The translations under genes were made by a program, and so were the position numbers. From Adineta vaga (taxonomy: Eukaryota; Rotifera): DNA of 64,000 bases. Positions 25,821 through 39,518 of the stretch are shown piece by piece. Where the stretch lies: positions 6,758,001-6,822,000 of the forward strand of contig CP075497.1 of NCBI GenBank assembly GCA_021613535.1, in the 5' to 3' direction. Position 1 is the first letter of the stretch, and every line of letters starts with the position of its first letter. The notes below the pieces were generated by a model, which was not told the DNA's origin, made no database searches, and saw only the letters and a list, made by a program, of their open reading frames with translations.

Positions 25821-26200
25821 GGTCGAATGAAGACAAGACAACAACGTTCATTTATCATCGAATGGATTTCAAAATGAATTCTCTTTTCATTTATGTTATT
25901 GGTGTAGATTAATGAACTTACTTATTCGTTCAAAAGATATATGAAAAAGCGTCATCTATAAAAAAAAAAGAACTTCGATATTATCTTTTTCATGATAAAG
26001 ATTTCGAAAGAGAACTAAGCAAAAACAAATGTCAAAAAAAAGGATAGGAAAAGATTAGCTGAGCGTTTTCGAATAAGATTCTTACTAAACCTCTATAGTG
26101 GTTTTTTCAAATTTTATACGATAGATCATTTTTATGGGGAAATAAATATCTATAGCACAACATATCAATCCGAGACTATTTTTAGATCATATTATTCGAA
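25821..26200. other. Divergent intergenic region (F-box / RRM genes)
   Basis: About 380 bp between two divergent genes, presumably both promoters. A TTTTTAG acceptor-like site lies at 26184-26185 just before the RRM gene start. Nothing else is recognised. Confidence 0.6.
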
Positions 26201-26942
26201 ATGAAACCGATGGATGATGATTGCTTGAAAATCTTTCTTAGTAATCTTAATGGTCAGATTAATACTGAAGATATACATCGATTTTTTGATCATTTTGGAA
26301 CTATTGAACACATCGAATCTTGGACACCCAAATCTGCAATAATTCTTTTTTCGGATGAAAAATCAATTGATCGTGTTCTTTCAAAACATCGAAAATGTAC
26401 AATTAATAAACAGGAAATCTTCATTCGTCGTATTCGTCATGGATATATTGATCGAGCATATATGGATTCATCTGTATTGTTTATAAAAGCATTCAATCTT
26501 GATTCCTCATTGACATGGAATGATGAAAGAATTCGTAAATGTTTTCATGAATATGAAACATATATAAAAGAAATTCGAATTGTATCGAAATCTTGTCATG
26601 CATTTATTCATTTTGATGATTATGATATCGTCGATCGAATACTTCTTCAAATAGATGTGTTTAAAATTGATGGAAATAAACTTGAAATGAAACGAGCAAA
26701 ATGTCATACGAAACAAATGGAAGAAGATGAATGTTATGTACAAAAATTGGTGAAAGAAAATCAAATTTTGAAGAGAAAAATTGAACGTAAGATTAACAGA
26801 ACTTTGTTATTTTTATATTGAAATTATCTCTTTTTTTATAGGATTAGAAATTGATTCGCATGATGAAATGAAACATCTCAAACATAAAATTCGTAAATTA
26901 AAGCAAGAATTAGTTTATTTCGCATCTCGACATCATAACTGA
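26201..26942 (+). CDS. RNA-binding protein with two RRM domains and C-terminal coiled coil
   Basis: About 225 residues in two exons, start MKPMDDDCLKIFLSNLNGQ. RRM1 spans about residues 8-78 with RNP2-like KIFLSNL and SAIILF in the RNP1 position. RRM2 spans about 91-165, with VLFIKAF and HAFIHFDDY. RNP1 is weak in both, so RNA contacts may be unusual. A Lys/Glu-rich coiled coil follows and continues after the intron (donor GTAAGA near 26788, acceptor near 26841) as HLKHKIRKLKQELVYFA. It ends HHN at TGA 26940-26942. It probably binds RNA and self-associates or binds a partner through the coiled coil; targets are unknown. No specific orthologue was recognised. Confidence 0.8.
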
Positions 26943-27389
26943 AAATTTGAATATAATTATGTAACAAACGTTTTTGTTTTGTGTCGATGTAATTGTTTAT
27001 TTTTGTTTTCTATACTCGACATGTTGATGTTATTTTGTTTTGTAATTTTTTTTTCTTCAAATTATTGAATAAATTAATTGTAATAATTAAGCCTTTACAT
27101 TTTATCTGTATGTTTAACCTGAGCTTAAATGTCAACAGTAATAATAAAGAAGAAAAAGATGTTTAGAGATATACTAACTATAATCATAGAATATCTCTAA
27201 GTAATAATTATGCGAGTCATATGTAACTGAAGAAGATTAAAAATAAGATTTTTCCTTTAAGAGTGTGAATATAATTGAATAACAAGTAAGTTATTTGAAA
27301 ACAATAATAATAATTAACTAGCGCACTTTAATTAAATAAGATAAATATTCATGTGAATCTCCTCCGTGACATTGAGGGAAAAAAACCAA
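26943..27389. other. Intergenic region downstream of the RRM gene
   Basis: About 450 bp, AT-rich, holding the 3' end of the RRM gene (AATAAA-type signal near 27066-27072). No gene is seen. Confidence 0.55.
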
Positions 27390-27870
27390 CCATTGTAATA
27401 AAAATATCTTCCGTTTTTTTTGTCGATTTTGTCAAAGATATTTCGAGCTTGATCAATATCACTTGATTTACCCTATTGATATCTATAAAGAAGTTCATTT
27501 AGTTTTAAAAGTATATTATTGACAAAAAATCAAATGATTTTTGAAATAGATTATGTTTCATATAAACTTGCATGATTATTGTATAGATAATCAAATCTTT
27601 CTTTTTTATCTGTTTAAATAAATATTCAGCACGTTGAATATCATTAAACTTCATACACATATCAATAGCTGAACGAATTAATTTTTGATGTTGAAAAAAA
27701 AAAGTTGATAATTTATTGAATACAGCGTTTCCAATTGTAATCGCATATTTATTCGAAAGTTTAGCACAAGTATTATATAATATTGTTATAATTACTTCAT
27801 CATAATCTATGGAAATTTTTCAAAAAACTCGATTACTTTCTCGGACATATCATTGGACACATAAGCTATT
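27390..27870 (-). pseudogene. Decayed pentatricopeptide-repeat (PPR) protein gene
   Basis: Read on the minus strand, several stretches in different frames match successive PPR helices: AYVSNDMSEKVIEFFEKF (about 27810-27869); DYDEVIITILYNTCAKLSNK; KLIRSAIDMCMKFNDIQRAE then YLFKQIKKKDLIIYTIIMQV (about 27570-27690); and KSSDIDQARNIFDKIDKKNG (about 27420-27470). These fit the 35-residue PPR pattern (A-x-x-L-F-x-x-I-K-x-K-D). In-frame stops and frame changes between and within the units show that it is not intact. PPR proteins normally act in organellar RNA processing and are scarce in most animals. Neither end of the original gene is identifiable. Confidence 0.7.
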
Positions 27871-28620
27871 CATTAATTGATTATTAAAAAACAATTATTA
27901 GACAAGAAACTAACCTTTGAGCATACCATCATACATAAAAAAATTTTATTCTCAACATTCGAGAAGATTCGATAAGCGTAAACGAATATGCCTTAAGATC
28001 ATCTGAAGAGAGAAAAGAAAAATCAATCAAAATACATTCATAAGCGCTACAATCCGTATGAATTACATTGACCTAGATGAAATTAAAAAATATGTCTCAT
28101 GCCGAATAGTTCGATAGTTTTCATGTAGTCTATATAAATGATTAATTGACCTTTTTTTTTAGTAATACAACGTTAAGACATGAAACCAGTAACAGTTCAT
28201 ATGGAATCAACTTTGGGTCAAATTCGGACTGATTTTTTTGTGATTTTCGGTTTTCGCGAAGGATAAGAAAAGACACAATTATTTATAGTGTGATCAGAGT
28301 TGAGCTCGGTGGCAGATTCTTTCCGTTCTGGAAATATCAAGCTTAAGAATATTCTACTTGAACTGTCTCTTAATCTCGAATTTTCTCACCTTTTTCTTCC
28401 TCTCTTTTGCGTGTTCCTCTTCTTCTATCTATAATGTTTTCTTTCACCTATATATCTCTGTTGACATGACAGCAGCAAAATGACAGATACGACACATAAG
28501 CTATTCTCTCTCCTTCTCATATTTCATTTATTGCGTTCATATCTATAAATAAAAGAGAAGAGTTGCAAAATTGCAGATTTGTGTTCTTCTCTTTACATTA
28601 TAGATTGAACATCTTGTAAA
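27871..28620. other. Intergenic region upstream of the ankyrin/IQ gene
   Basis: About 750 bp with no supported gene. It may include the former 5' part of the PPR pseudogene. An ATTATAG acceptor-like site at 28602-28603 precedes the ankyrin gene start. Confidence 0.55.
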
Positions 28621-31600
28621 ATGTCTCTATCGTTATTTGAAGCATGTCAAAAAAATAAACCTGATTGTGTCAAAACTTTAATTGATGAAAAGGTAAGAAA
28701 AGTGTACTTATTCAAAATCTATTTTGATATCAAACCAATCATTTAGGTTGATTTGATTCAAGTCGATGATCAAGGACGATCAGCATTACACAATTGTTGT
28801 GATAATAAAAATATACATTGTGCTCGTCTCTTACTTGAAAATGATGAAATACGAAATCAAATTCTTGATTTACAAGATAATGAAGGTTGTTCAGCACTTC
28901 ATTTAGGTATATGATTAGAAAATGGACAATTTCATGTATTGAGAGTAATATTTGCATAAATTATAGCATGTATGAATGGTAATGAAAATATGGTCAAATT
29001 TTTATGTGAAAAAGGTGCAAATGTAAATCTAGTTGACAATGAATCTCATTCGTTAGTCCATTGGATCACAGGTAAAGTTGTTTATTTCATTGGATTCAAC
29101 GTAACCTTAGAAAATTGATTAGTCTGTGGACATCTTCATTTGTTCGAAATTCTTCTTCAATACAAAGCTTCTTTACACACGGTGGATATTCATAAAGCTT
29201 TTCCTATTCATTATGCTTCTCAATTATGCGGTGTGCCAACGAATGAAGATTTAAAAATCGATGTAGTAAAAGGTAAAGATCGATTTTTGAATGAACTTTG
29301 TTTTCTTCCAATGTATGATTTTTTTAATCTTAGCTTTGGCAATTTTACAGATATTTATTGATCGTAAAGTGGATATTGATTGCACAGATGGACAACATCG
29401 AACACCATTAATGTGGGCTGCTAGTGCAGGTTAAATAGTGTTTTCGCTTTAAATTGAAAAGACTTTTTCTTGAGGATTTGAGAAGATTATGAATGCATGA
29501 TTATTAGTATTTCTTTGCATGAATCAAACTAGTATGAATCGGAAATGTGAAGAACGTTTGTACTATTAATAGATTTCTCATGTTGTTTGCTTTCTAATTG
29601 TTGCATGAATTTTTTATTAAACATCTATCACGTATCTTTTAGGTGCTTCAGATGCGTTACGTTTATTATATAAATATGGTGCCAATCAATTGCACGTCGA
29701 TAAAGATTCTCTAACTGGTATGAATCAATTTATAGATATCTACTTTTTCCGAATGTTGACTTTTATTTAGCACTCCATTGTGCAGCCACTCGTGGTCATA
29801 CTGCTTGTATTCGAATGCTAGTAGAACAATGTGGATGTCCATTAGAAGGTTTGATTAAAACAAAACACATAGAAGACTTGAATATTGTTTTCATATTGAA
29901 ATGAATATTTAGGAGAAGATGTCAATGGTTGTACCGCTTTATTCTATGCCATTACATTAAATCATCCAAATGCATGTAAATTATTACTTGAATTAAAAGC
30001 TGATTCAGATCATACAGATAATCGTGGACGAACGTATGTTTCTCAATAGAAGCAATTTCATTCTTACATATACATATTCAATTTAGACCAAGTCATTGTG
30101 CGATTTCAAAAGGAAATCTTGTGTGTTTAAAATATCTACTTGAATCACATGCAAATATATGGATACAAAATAAACGTGGTGATTATCCTATTCATGAAGT
30201 CATTCAGTCACTTGCTATGAATAAAAGTGGTCAGCAAATGAATAAACCTTCTCGAATTTATGGTAAAAAAAAACAAATACATTTTGAAAGTACTGGTAGT
30301 TTCTACAGAAATCAAATCTACTTTTTCTAGATGTAATTCGATATATTTTCAAATTATATCCATATAAAATTAATATTCAAAGTGATGAACGTCGAACTCC
30401 TCTTCATCTCGCAGCTAGTTTTGGCGATATTGAAACATGTGAAGTTTTAATTCAATGTGGAGCAAATAGCAATTCATTCATACGAACATCCGCAGTACGT
30501 GAAACTTTATATATATAAAGAAAAATAATCTTATCTATTCAAAGATTTCATTTGAAATTTGACTAAAATCAGTTTGTTCATAACAGAAAACGAGTTTGAA
30601 AGGAATAAAATGACTACGTCTAATCTGACAGATGCAGAATACTATTTCCTTGACATATCAAAATGAATTTTCTCAAGTTGAGAAATAGGAGAAGACAAGA
30701 TAGTTAATATAAAAGGAAGTTTCTTTTCCTTGAACAGATAGATTGAGATCGACATGCATATTGTATACAGGAAGTACCCGTCAAATTAAGAAAATAGTAA
30801 AAGATCGAATTGAACTCTGTAGGGTAATTATTTGACTCCATATGACTTGGCTCGAATACGTGGTCATCAAGTATGTGTAGATTATTTGGTGAGCAAATAT
30901 GGAGGTCAACGTGGTAATTTACTTGCAAATATTTATGCTCGTCGTATACAAAAATATTATCGTCAGTATAAATCAAGGAAGAATGTGTTAATTACTCATC
31001 AAAATGATTCGTCTTCGAAACAAAATAATGATTCATTGAAAAAAATCAACAAAATACCATTAAAAACAAGCAAATCAAAAAATATTCTACTCAAACAAGC
31101 ACAAGTCTGTTTAGATAATAAAAAATTAGATGATCGATTAAAAGCGCATTCATTAAATACTCAATCATTTCGAAAAAATAGTCTACTATTCGATGATAAT
31201 AATGCACAGGAACGACGTCGTGTTTTTGCGAAATCAAAAACGACTGTCTCATTATTGAATCAAAGTGATGAAGCAAGGTTATTTGAATTGATTTTCTTCT
31301 TTAGAAAGTATCTCATTTTGAGTTCTTCTATTGTTATTTAAGATTAGATCTCTCGAATAAAGTTATTATTCATACATCAAATTCTATTGCAACATCTAAC
31401 AAATTATATGATCGACGAAAATTAATTGCAGAAGAATTACATAAATTAAAACAAGCACGATTACAAAATCAATTTGTACAAAAATCGATCTTTAGAAATT
31501 TCGAAAAAAAATTTATTGAAATTCTTTTATTTAGATCGTAATTAATCGACCATTGTATAAGATTTTAATTGAAAATGCTTTCAATCCTCAAAATCGTCGT

Positions 31601-31784
31601 TCTGATGAAATTGAAAAATATCTGGAAACATTACTCAAAGCATACGATGCAGAATTAGAAGCGATTCGAAAACGTACTAAAGTAAAAATAAAGAAAATTT
31701 CCATTGCTTTAACATCGATTTCAAAACGATTTCTTTTAGAGTGTACCACCAAAACTAGCTCGACGTACTTCTCAGCTGTTTTAA
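28621..31784 (+). CDS. Ankyrin-repeat protein with IQ motif, inversin-like
   Basis: About 850 residues over a dozen or more exons, start MSLSLFEACQKNKPDCV. At least nine ankyrin repeats run to about 30930; clear examples are QGRSALHNCCDNKN, EGCSALHLACMNG, HRTPLMWAASAGASDALRLL, LTALHCAATRGHTACIRML, RTPSHCAISKGNLVCLKYL and RRTPLHLAASFGDIETC. An IQ-type calmodulin-binding motif (IYARRIQKYYRQYKSRK) follows, then a Lys-rich tail with short coiled coil, ending ARRTSQLF at TAA 31782-31784. Ankyrin repeats followed by IQ is the inversin (INVS/NPHP2) layout; inversin acts at the ciliary base and in Wnt signalling. Orthology is inferred from layout and not proven; other ankyrin-IQ proteins fit too. The intron at about 30499-30825 (about 330 bp) and one near 29432-29640 are long for this window. 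Confidence 0.82.
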
Positions 31785-32160
31785 TCAATTAATCTTCGTC
31801 AAACATCAACATTCGAGACAAATATAAAAAAAATAATGTATACTCTCGTCACTACCTTTTTTTCGTTTCTTTTTCTTTTCTATCAAATTGTACATATAAT
31901 ATATTTCCTTTTTTTCTCTTTTTCTTCGTTAATAAATGCAAGCATAAATATCACCTTGGAAAAATGACAGTCAATATCAACGAACGAATGATACGCTTGA
32001 TCGAACTATTCATGTCTCAAGAAAAAAGCGGAACAGCACGTACTCGTTCTTTTTCCTACCAAATTACATCCGACAGTGTGGTGTCGATGTCATGATTTTC
32101 AGTTTTCTTTGTTACCTTTAACGAAACATTATTTTAGATATTTTATTTTTCACTTGAAGA
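31785..32160. other. Intergenic region between ankyrin/IQ and Lys-rich genes
   Basis: About 375 bp, with poly(T)/TTC tracts and an ATTTTAG acceptor-like site at 32136-32137 before the next start codon. No gene is seen. Confidence 0.55.
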
Positions 32161-34359
<2,199 letters not shown>

Positions 34360-34873
34360 AAAAAACGACTCAGCGTGTTATCTTTATGTATGTGAAAAGA
34401 GAGGATGGGAGAGAAAAATGCGCATAACTTTGCTTATTTCTTTTTTTGTCTATGTGCGTTCTGTAAGAGTGTGTGTGTGTGTGTTTTATGTGTTCTTAAC
34501 AGAAAGAAATACATCTCTTGGCTTTTCCGAGAGGAAAGAGAGAAAAAGAAGAGGAAATTCTTATTTCTCTCGGTCTCATTTGTGTGTTGTGTTTGACAAA
34601 AGCGTCAGAATGAGTGGAACTAGAACCTAATTTTGTTCTTCCTCTAACTCGACTATTGCTGTTCGTACGCTCGATGATCAGTGGGGCAAATTTTTCTTTT
34701 CCGGCACTAAGATAATCATCAATAGTTGTCGATGTTTCTATTGATTTGATCAGTCATAATGATGGTATGTAAAAACACAATCTATGAACAAGAGAAAAGG
34801 CAAAACTTTTTCAGTTCATTATTTTTTTCCTTTCCAGTTTAAATTTTTTCTAATTTAAACTTGCAAACACTTC
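34360..34873. other. Intergenic region upstream of the Kv channel gene
   Basis: About 510 bp with a (GT) run near 34470-34483 and purine-rich tracts. A CTTTCCAG acceptor-like site at 34836-34837 lies 36 bp before the channel start. Short open frames here are low-complexity. Confidence 0.6.
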
Positions 34874-36517
34874 ATGGCAGTCAATTTAATTAGTAATTCG
34901 GATGTTGATGCACGTGTTATCCTTAATGTTGGTGGTGCACGTTTCGAAACACTAAAATCTACTCTAAGAAAACTCCCAGCTACACGTTTATCGAAATTAA
35001 CGGAACAATTATCTTATTACGATCCAATATTAAATGAATACTTTTTTGATCGTCATCCAGGTGTCTTTTCTCAAGTGTTAAATTACTATCGAACAGGAAA
35101 ATTACATTATCCATTAAATGTATGTGGACCTTTATTTGAAGATGAACTATCCTATTGGGGTTTACAACGTGAAGATGTTGAGCCATGTTGTTGGTAAATA
35201 TAAACTTTTGAGTAGATTGAAAAAGTTTTTCTTTTTTTCTTTAATTTTTAATTTCCAGGATGACTTATACAAAGCATCGTTCAACTGCAGAAACATTATC
35301 GATATTAGATAGTTTAGAATTAGATACCGTTCGTTCTTCTCGTCAGGAAATTATTAAAAAATTTGGTTGGGATGATAATTATGAATATGTTCAAGGTCGT
35401 TTACCAAAATATAAAAAAATGATGATGATTATTTGGCAAATATTTGAAGAACCAAGATCATCAACAATTGCTAAAGTTGTTACTGTGATTTCCATATTTT
35501 TTATTCTTGTTTCAATTCTTTCATTTGTTTTACAAACTTTATCAATGTTTCGTATTACAGAAATTGATTTTGTCGATGTTTATATTAATAAAACAGCAAC
35601 TGAACGAACACCAACATTAAATCGACAACAAGTACATCCATCGTTTGATATAGTCGAATGGATTTGTATGTTAAAAATCGATCTTATTTTACTTTTTTCA
35701 TTCAATTCAACATGTATTTTTTTAGGTAATTCATGGTTTATATTTGAAATAGTTATTCGATTTCTTGTTAGTCCAAATAAACGAGAATTCTCTAAATCAA
35801 TTCTGAATATTATTGATTTTCTTGCTACGTTTTGGTTCTTTTTCACATGGGGATTAACAAAATTAAATGTGAATGATAATGAAGCACTTGATCTTTTATC
35901 AACGATTCGTATTATGCGTTTATTTAAACTATTTAATCATCATCCTGGTTTAAAAGTGATTATAACGTCGATGAAATATTCATCGTCAGTTTTATGGTTA
36001 CTGATATTTTTCGTTTTAATTGCTGTCGCAGTTTTTGCTTCATTAATCTATTATGCTGAACGGATGACTACTCGACATCCGGATGAAAATATGTTTAAAT
36101 CAATTCCTGATGCTCTATGGTTCAATATAATAACAATGTCAACAATTGGTTATGGAGATTTATATCCAAAGACAATGTTAGGAATGTTAATCGGTGCTGT
36201 TGCAACAGGTTAAGAAAACGGAATCTTTCCTCCTTCAATTTAAAATCATACAAATCTTTTTTTGTGCTTTTGTAGTTGCTGGTGTATTGATTATTGATTT
36301 ACCGATGCCGATTATTGTTGAATCATTTGCAAATTTTTATACGCATCTTCGTGCACGATCAAAATTACCGAAAACTCGAAGAAAAATTGGTCCGGCTGAA
36401 CCAACCGTGAAAAAACGTACACCAGTATCAGTGGTCGATAATGGACAGAGTTTGAAATTACTTGGTCCATCAACAAAAACATCAATGTTTGGAAGTAAAG
36501 CAAATATGATGGCTTAA
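34874..36517 (+). CDS. Voltage-gated potassium channel alpha subunit, Shaw/Kv3-like
   Basis: About 505 residues in three exons. A T1 tetramerisation domain ([20 protein letters not shown], then [20 protein letters not shown]) ends in PCCW|MTYTKHR, which is the Shaw/Kv3 signature. Six membrane segments follow: S1 about [20 protein letters not shown]4 [16 protein letters not shown]; the pore filter [10 protein letters not shown]6 with the hinge PMP ([15 protein letters not shown]). The cytoplasmic tail is short and basic. Tetramers would conduct K+ across the plasma membrane. S4 is odd: aligned to Shaker, only R3, R4 and K5 remain, while R1, R2 and R6 read D, S and N. The pore is intact, so conduction is expected but voltage gating should be altered. 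Introns lie after TGTTGTTG (about 35195) and after GCAACAG (about 36210). Stop at 36515-36517. Confidence 0.93.
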
Positions 36518-36696
36518 AAGATATTTATTTTTTATTAATATTAAGTGAATTGATATGAGAGACGAGAAAAAAGAGTAAATGAACTATAATATTGAATATT
36601 AACTTTCGATACGTGTGATTTCCTACAAGAAAAAATAACAAATATTTTATGTTAACAAATAAAACAAAAACACTGGTCTTTTCTTTGATAAAAATT

Positions 36697-36879
36697 TCAA
36701 CAAACCTCTTTTTTTTCTTCGGTATGAATTGTTGAACCATCTGCAGATTGATACACTTTTGTTGTTGTAATTTTCGTTGTTGTTGATTCTGGAATCTCTT
36801 CCGCTGCTATAGGTACAGATGGTTCTACAATCGTTCGAATTGTTGAATCCGTTTTTGCTGATTTACATGTATTACCCAT
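36697..36879 (-). CDS. Small protein with MGNTC lipidation-type N-terminus
   Basis: A 60-residue frame starting MGNTCKSAKTDSTIRTIVEP. Gly2 with Ser/Thr-rich context fits N-myristoylation and Cys5 fits neighbouring palmitoylation, so it may be membrane-anchored. The rest is Thr/Glu/Lys-rich and predicted disordered (ESTTTKITTTKV). It ends KKEVC; a GT donor-like sequence at GAG|GTTTGT near the end means another exon downstream cannot be excluded. No family recognised. Its 3' end faces the Kv gene end (180 bp between stops). Confidence 0.45.
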   Translation of the reverse strand: MGNTCKSAKTDSTIRTIVEPSVPIAAEEIPESTTTKITTTKVYQSADGSTIHTEEKKEVC

Positions 36880-36950
36880 TTCGTTTTGTTCTTACTTCCG
36901 AGAAAAGAAAGATTGTATCAGACAGAACAACTGACGTTATATATTAAATC

Positions 36951-36972
36951 AGACAGACAGACAGACAGACAG
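36951..36972. repeat. (GACA)n microsatellite
   Basis: More than five perfect AGAC units in the region upstream of the small MGNTC gene. Simple repeat, no function assigned. Confidence 0.9.
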
Positions 36973-37379
36973 TCAGTTCGTTTTCATTCTTCTCTTTTAT
37001 AATTTTCAATAGAGTCATCTGATATGTAAAGTGAATTGCTTCTTATCTCGAATATGTACATATAAGTATCTAGCAAACATGCTAATCTTGTTAAGCATAT
37101 TACAAATGCTAAATGAATCTAAGAATAAGAAAAATCAAGTATTCAATGATCATATTTCGATATTCGACAGATGGTGTTATTGTACAGTTGTTGGTGATTG
37201 ATAATTAATTCATTAATTAATTGACATAGATCAAAAGAAAATAATTCTTGAATTGATTCGAAAATTGTTTTATCAATTGAATATCGATCTCAAGAGTTTT
37301 TCAATAAAAAAACCTCATTGATTGGATATTGTTTGATGAAACTAATTGAATACTCAATTTTTCATGATCATCAAGCTCT

Positions 37380-37401
37380 CGTTCGTTCGTTCGTTCGTTC
37401 G
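37380..37401. repeat. (CGTT)n microsatellite
   Basis: Five perfect CGTT units about 70 bp upstream of the SHP2-like start codon. Simple repeat. Confidence 0.9.
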
Positions 37402-37466
37402 GTTTTTTTTCGCTCAAAGTATGACAAAATCTCATTGTATTTTTCGTGATATTTTTTAAAAATAAT

Positions 37467-39518
37467 ATGTCTAATCGATTAGCTCGCGGGTAATGATAAT
37501 AATATTGAATTTGATTAAATTTGCTTGTCCTTTTTTTTTATTACAAGTTTTTTTCATCGGGATATATCAGGATTAGAAGCTGAAAAACTTCTCCAAGAAA
37601 AAAACATTCCCGGAAGTTTTCTTGTTCGACCATCACGAACAAAATCGGATGCGTATGTACTTTCTGTTCGGTAAGAATTGCAAAAGTGAAAGAAACGATA
37701 ATTAATAAGAATAAATGTTTTATTTTGTTTGAAAAGACGTGCAAATGGAGAAATTACACATATACGTATTCAAAGAACTAATGAAGGATTTGATCTTGGT
37801 GACAGACAAGAATGTTTTTCAACATTATATGATATGATTGATCATTATCGTCGGAATGGACGAGAACTACGTGAAAATAATAATGAATTTCTTGATTTAA
37901 CAAATCCTATTCTAGCACAAATGCCAACTTTTGAAAAGTAATTATAAATCATTTGATGAATCTTGTATTCTCATTGTCACTTAGATATTATCATGGACCA
38001 ATTTCACATAATCAAGTAATATCTCTTTTAAATAAATGTGAACATAGTGGTTCATTTCTTGTTCGCGATTCGGAAACAATACCTGGTGATTATGTTATTT
38101 GTTTAAAGACATCAGATGATATTACAAATATTAAAATCAAATATTCCAATGGTCGATGGTTTCTCGATGGAAAAGGTCGTCGTGAACAAATTGATCATTT
38201 TCAATCATTAGATGAATTAATTCATTTCTATTTAAAACATAATATTCTTGTTGGTATGAATGGTGCTGCTTTTCGTCTTGTTCAACCATGTACATCAAAT
38301 TGGTTTTATGCTCGAGATATTCATCAACGTTGTGAACATCTATCCAAAACAGTTACAACACAACATGGACAAAAAAATGGTTTTAGTGTCGAATTTGAAT
38401 TATTAAATCAACAATCAGAATCTCAATCATCAGCCTATCATAAAAGAAATGGTGAAAAATCTGATAATCGAATTCGAAATCGTTTTCGAAATATTTTACC
38501 ATATGATGAAACACGTGTTGTTCTTCGAAATTATACAGCTACTGATTATATGAATGGAAATCGTATTCGTACACCATCCGAAGGTTTTGGAAGGGAATAT
38601 ATCGCAACACAAGGACCTTTACCTGCAACAATTAATGATTTTTGGCATATGATACAACAAGAATCAGTCAAATGTATTGTGATGATTACACGAGAAACTG
38701 AAGGCACTAAAGTACGTATCTTTCATAGTGTGAAAGACGGGGAAAAGAAAGACTTCTTTTTAATCATTAAATAGAATAAATGTGCACGTTATTGGCCTGA
38801 ATTACATGCAGTAAAACAATATGGGACAATAATTGTTGAAAATATCAGTGAAACAAACTATGGTCCACCTCAGCTAATGAATACTTCTGCACGTTCACAT
38901 CGTGTATTACCATCACAAGCATCTGTTGATGATGATTGTTGTTATCGTTTACGTATATTACGAATAACAACAGAAGATCGAAGAACATGGGATATTTTTC
39001 ATTGGCAATATTTAGCATGGGGTGATCATGGTAAATCGATTTGAATCTTACTTTTGAAAGACTATTATTGATCTGTTGTTGTTATTATTTTTCTATCATA
39101 GATATTCCATTAATTACAAATCAACGTGATAATACTCAATTGACAATTCTTTTAGACTTTTTTGAACGTATTACACGTTCAAGTCCTATTGGAATTGCGA
39201 TGAATTCATCACCAATGATTGTTCATTGTAGTGCAGGAATTGGTCGATCTGGTGCAACAATAACAATTGATATTATACTAAATCGAATACGTATGGAAGG
39301 ATTGGATATTGAAATTGATATTCCAAATTTAGTAAAACACATTCGTTCTCAACGATCAGGTAAGTTTTATATGATTTCAAGTTTTTCTTGACGACATTGA
39401 AATTATTTTTTGCACAGGTCTGGTTCAAACTGAACGACAATATGAATTAATTTATCGTGTCGTTGAATATTTTGTTGAAAAAATTCAATATTCATCTGAC
39501 AATTTGAAAAAACAGTGA
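37467..39518 (+). CDS. SH2-SH2 protein tyrosine phosphatase, SHP2/Corkscrew-like
   Basis: Cytoplasmic phosphatase that docks on phosphotyrosines through two SH2 domains. About 560 residues in seven exons. The start at 37467 (MSNRLARG) gives the usual short lead into the N-SH2 ([33 protein letters not shown]). The C-SH2 begins [15 protein letters not shown] with FLVRDS. The PTP domain follows, with [16 protein letters not shown], the P-loop [11 protein letters not shown] and [17 protein letters not shown]. The Cys and Arg of HCx5R are intact. Departures: the WPD loop reads WGD (39018-39026), the phosphotyrosine-loop KNRY reads RNRF (about 38470-38490), and DYINAN reads DYMNGN. The Asp acid is kept, so some activity is plausible. 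There is no C-terminal tyrosine tail; it stops soon after the PTP domain (TGA 39516-39518). The order SH2-SH2-PTP excludes other PTP families. Confidence 0.93.

Larger units (their letters stand above)
36880..37466. other. Divergent intergenic region with two simple repeats
   Basis: About 590 bp between the small MGNTC gene (-) and the SHP2-like gene (+). It holds (GACA)n at 36951-36972 and (CGTT)n at about 37380-37401. Otherwise AT-rich; no gene seen. Confidence 0.65.

Noticed and set aside
30704-30976. Minus-strand 90-residue frame over the long ankyrin intron and next exon
   Set aside because: It overlaps an exon coding for ankyrin repeats on the other strand and has no domain or splice context.
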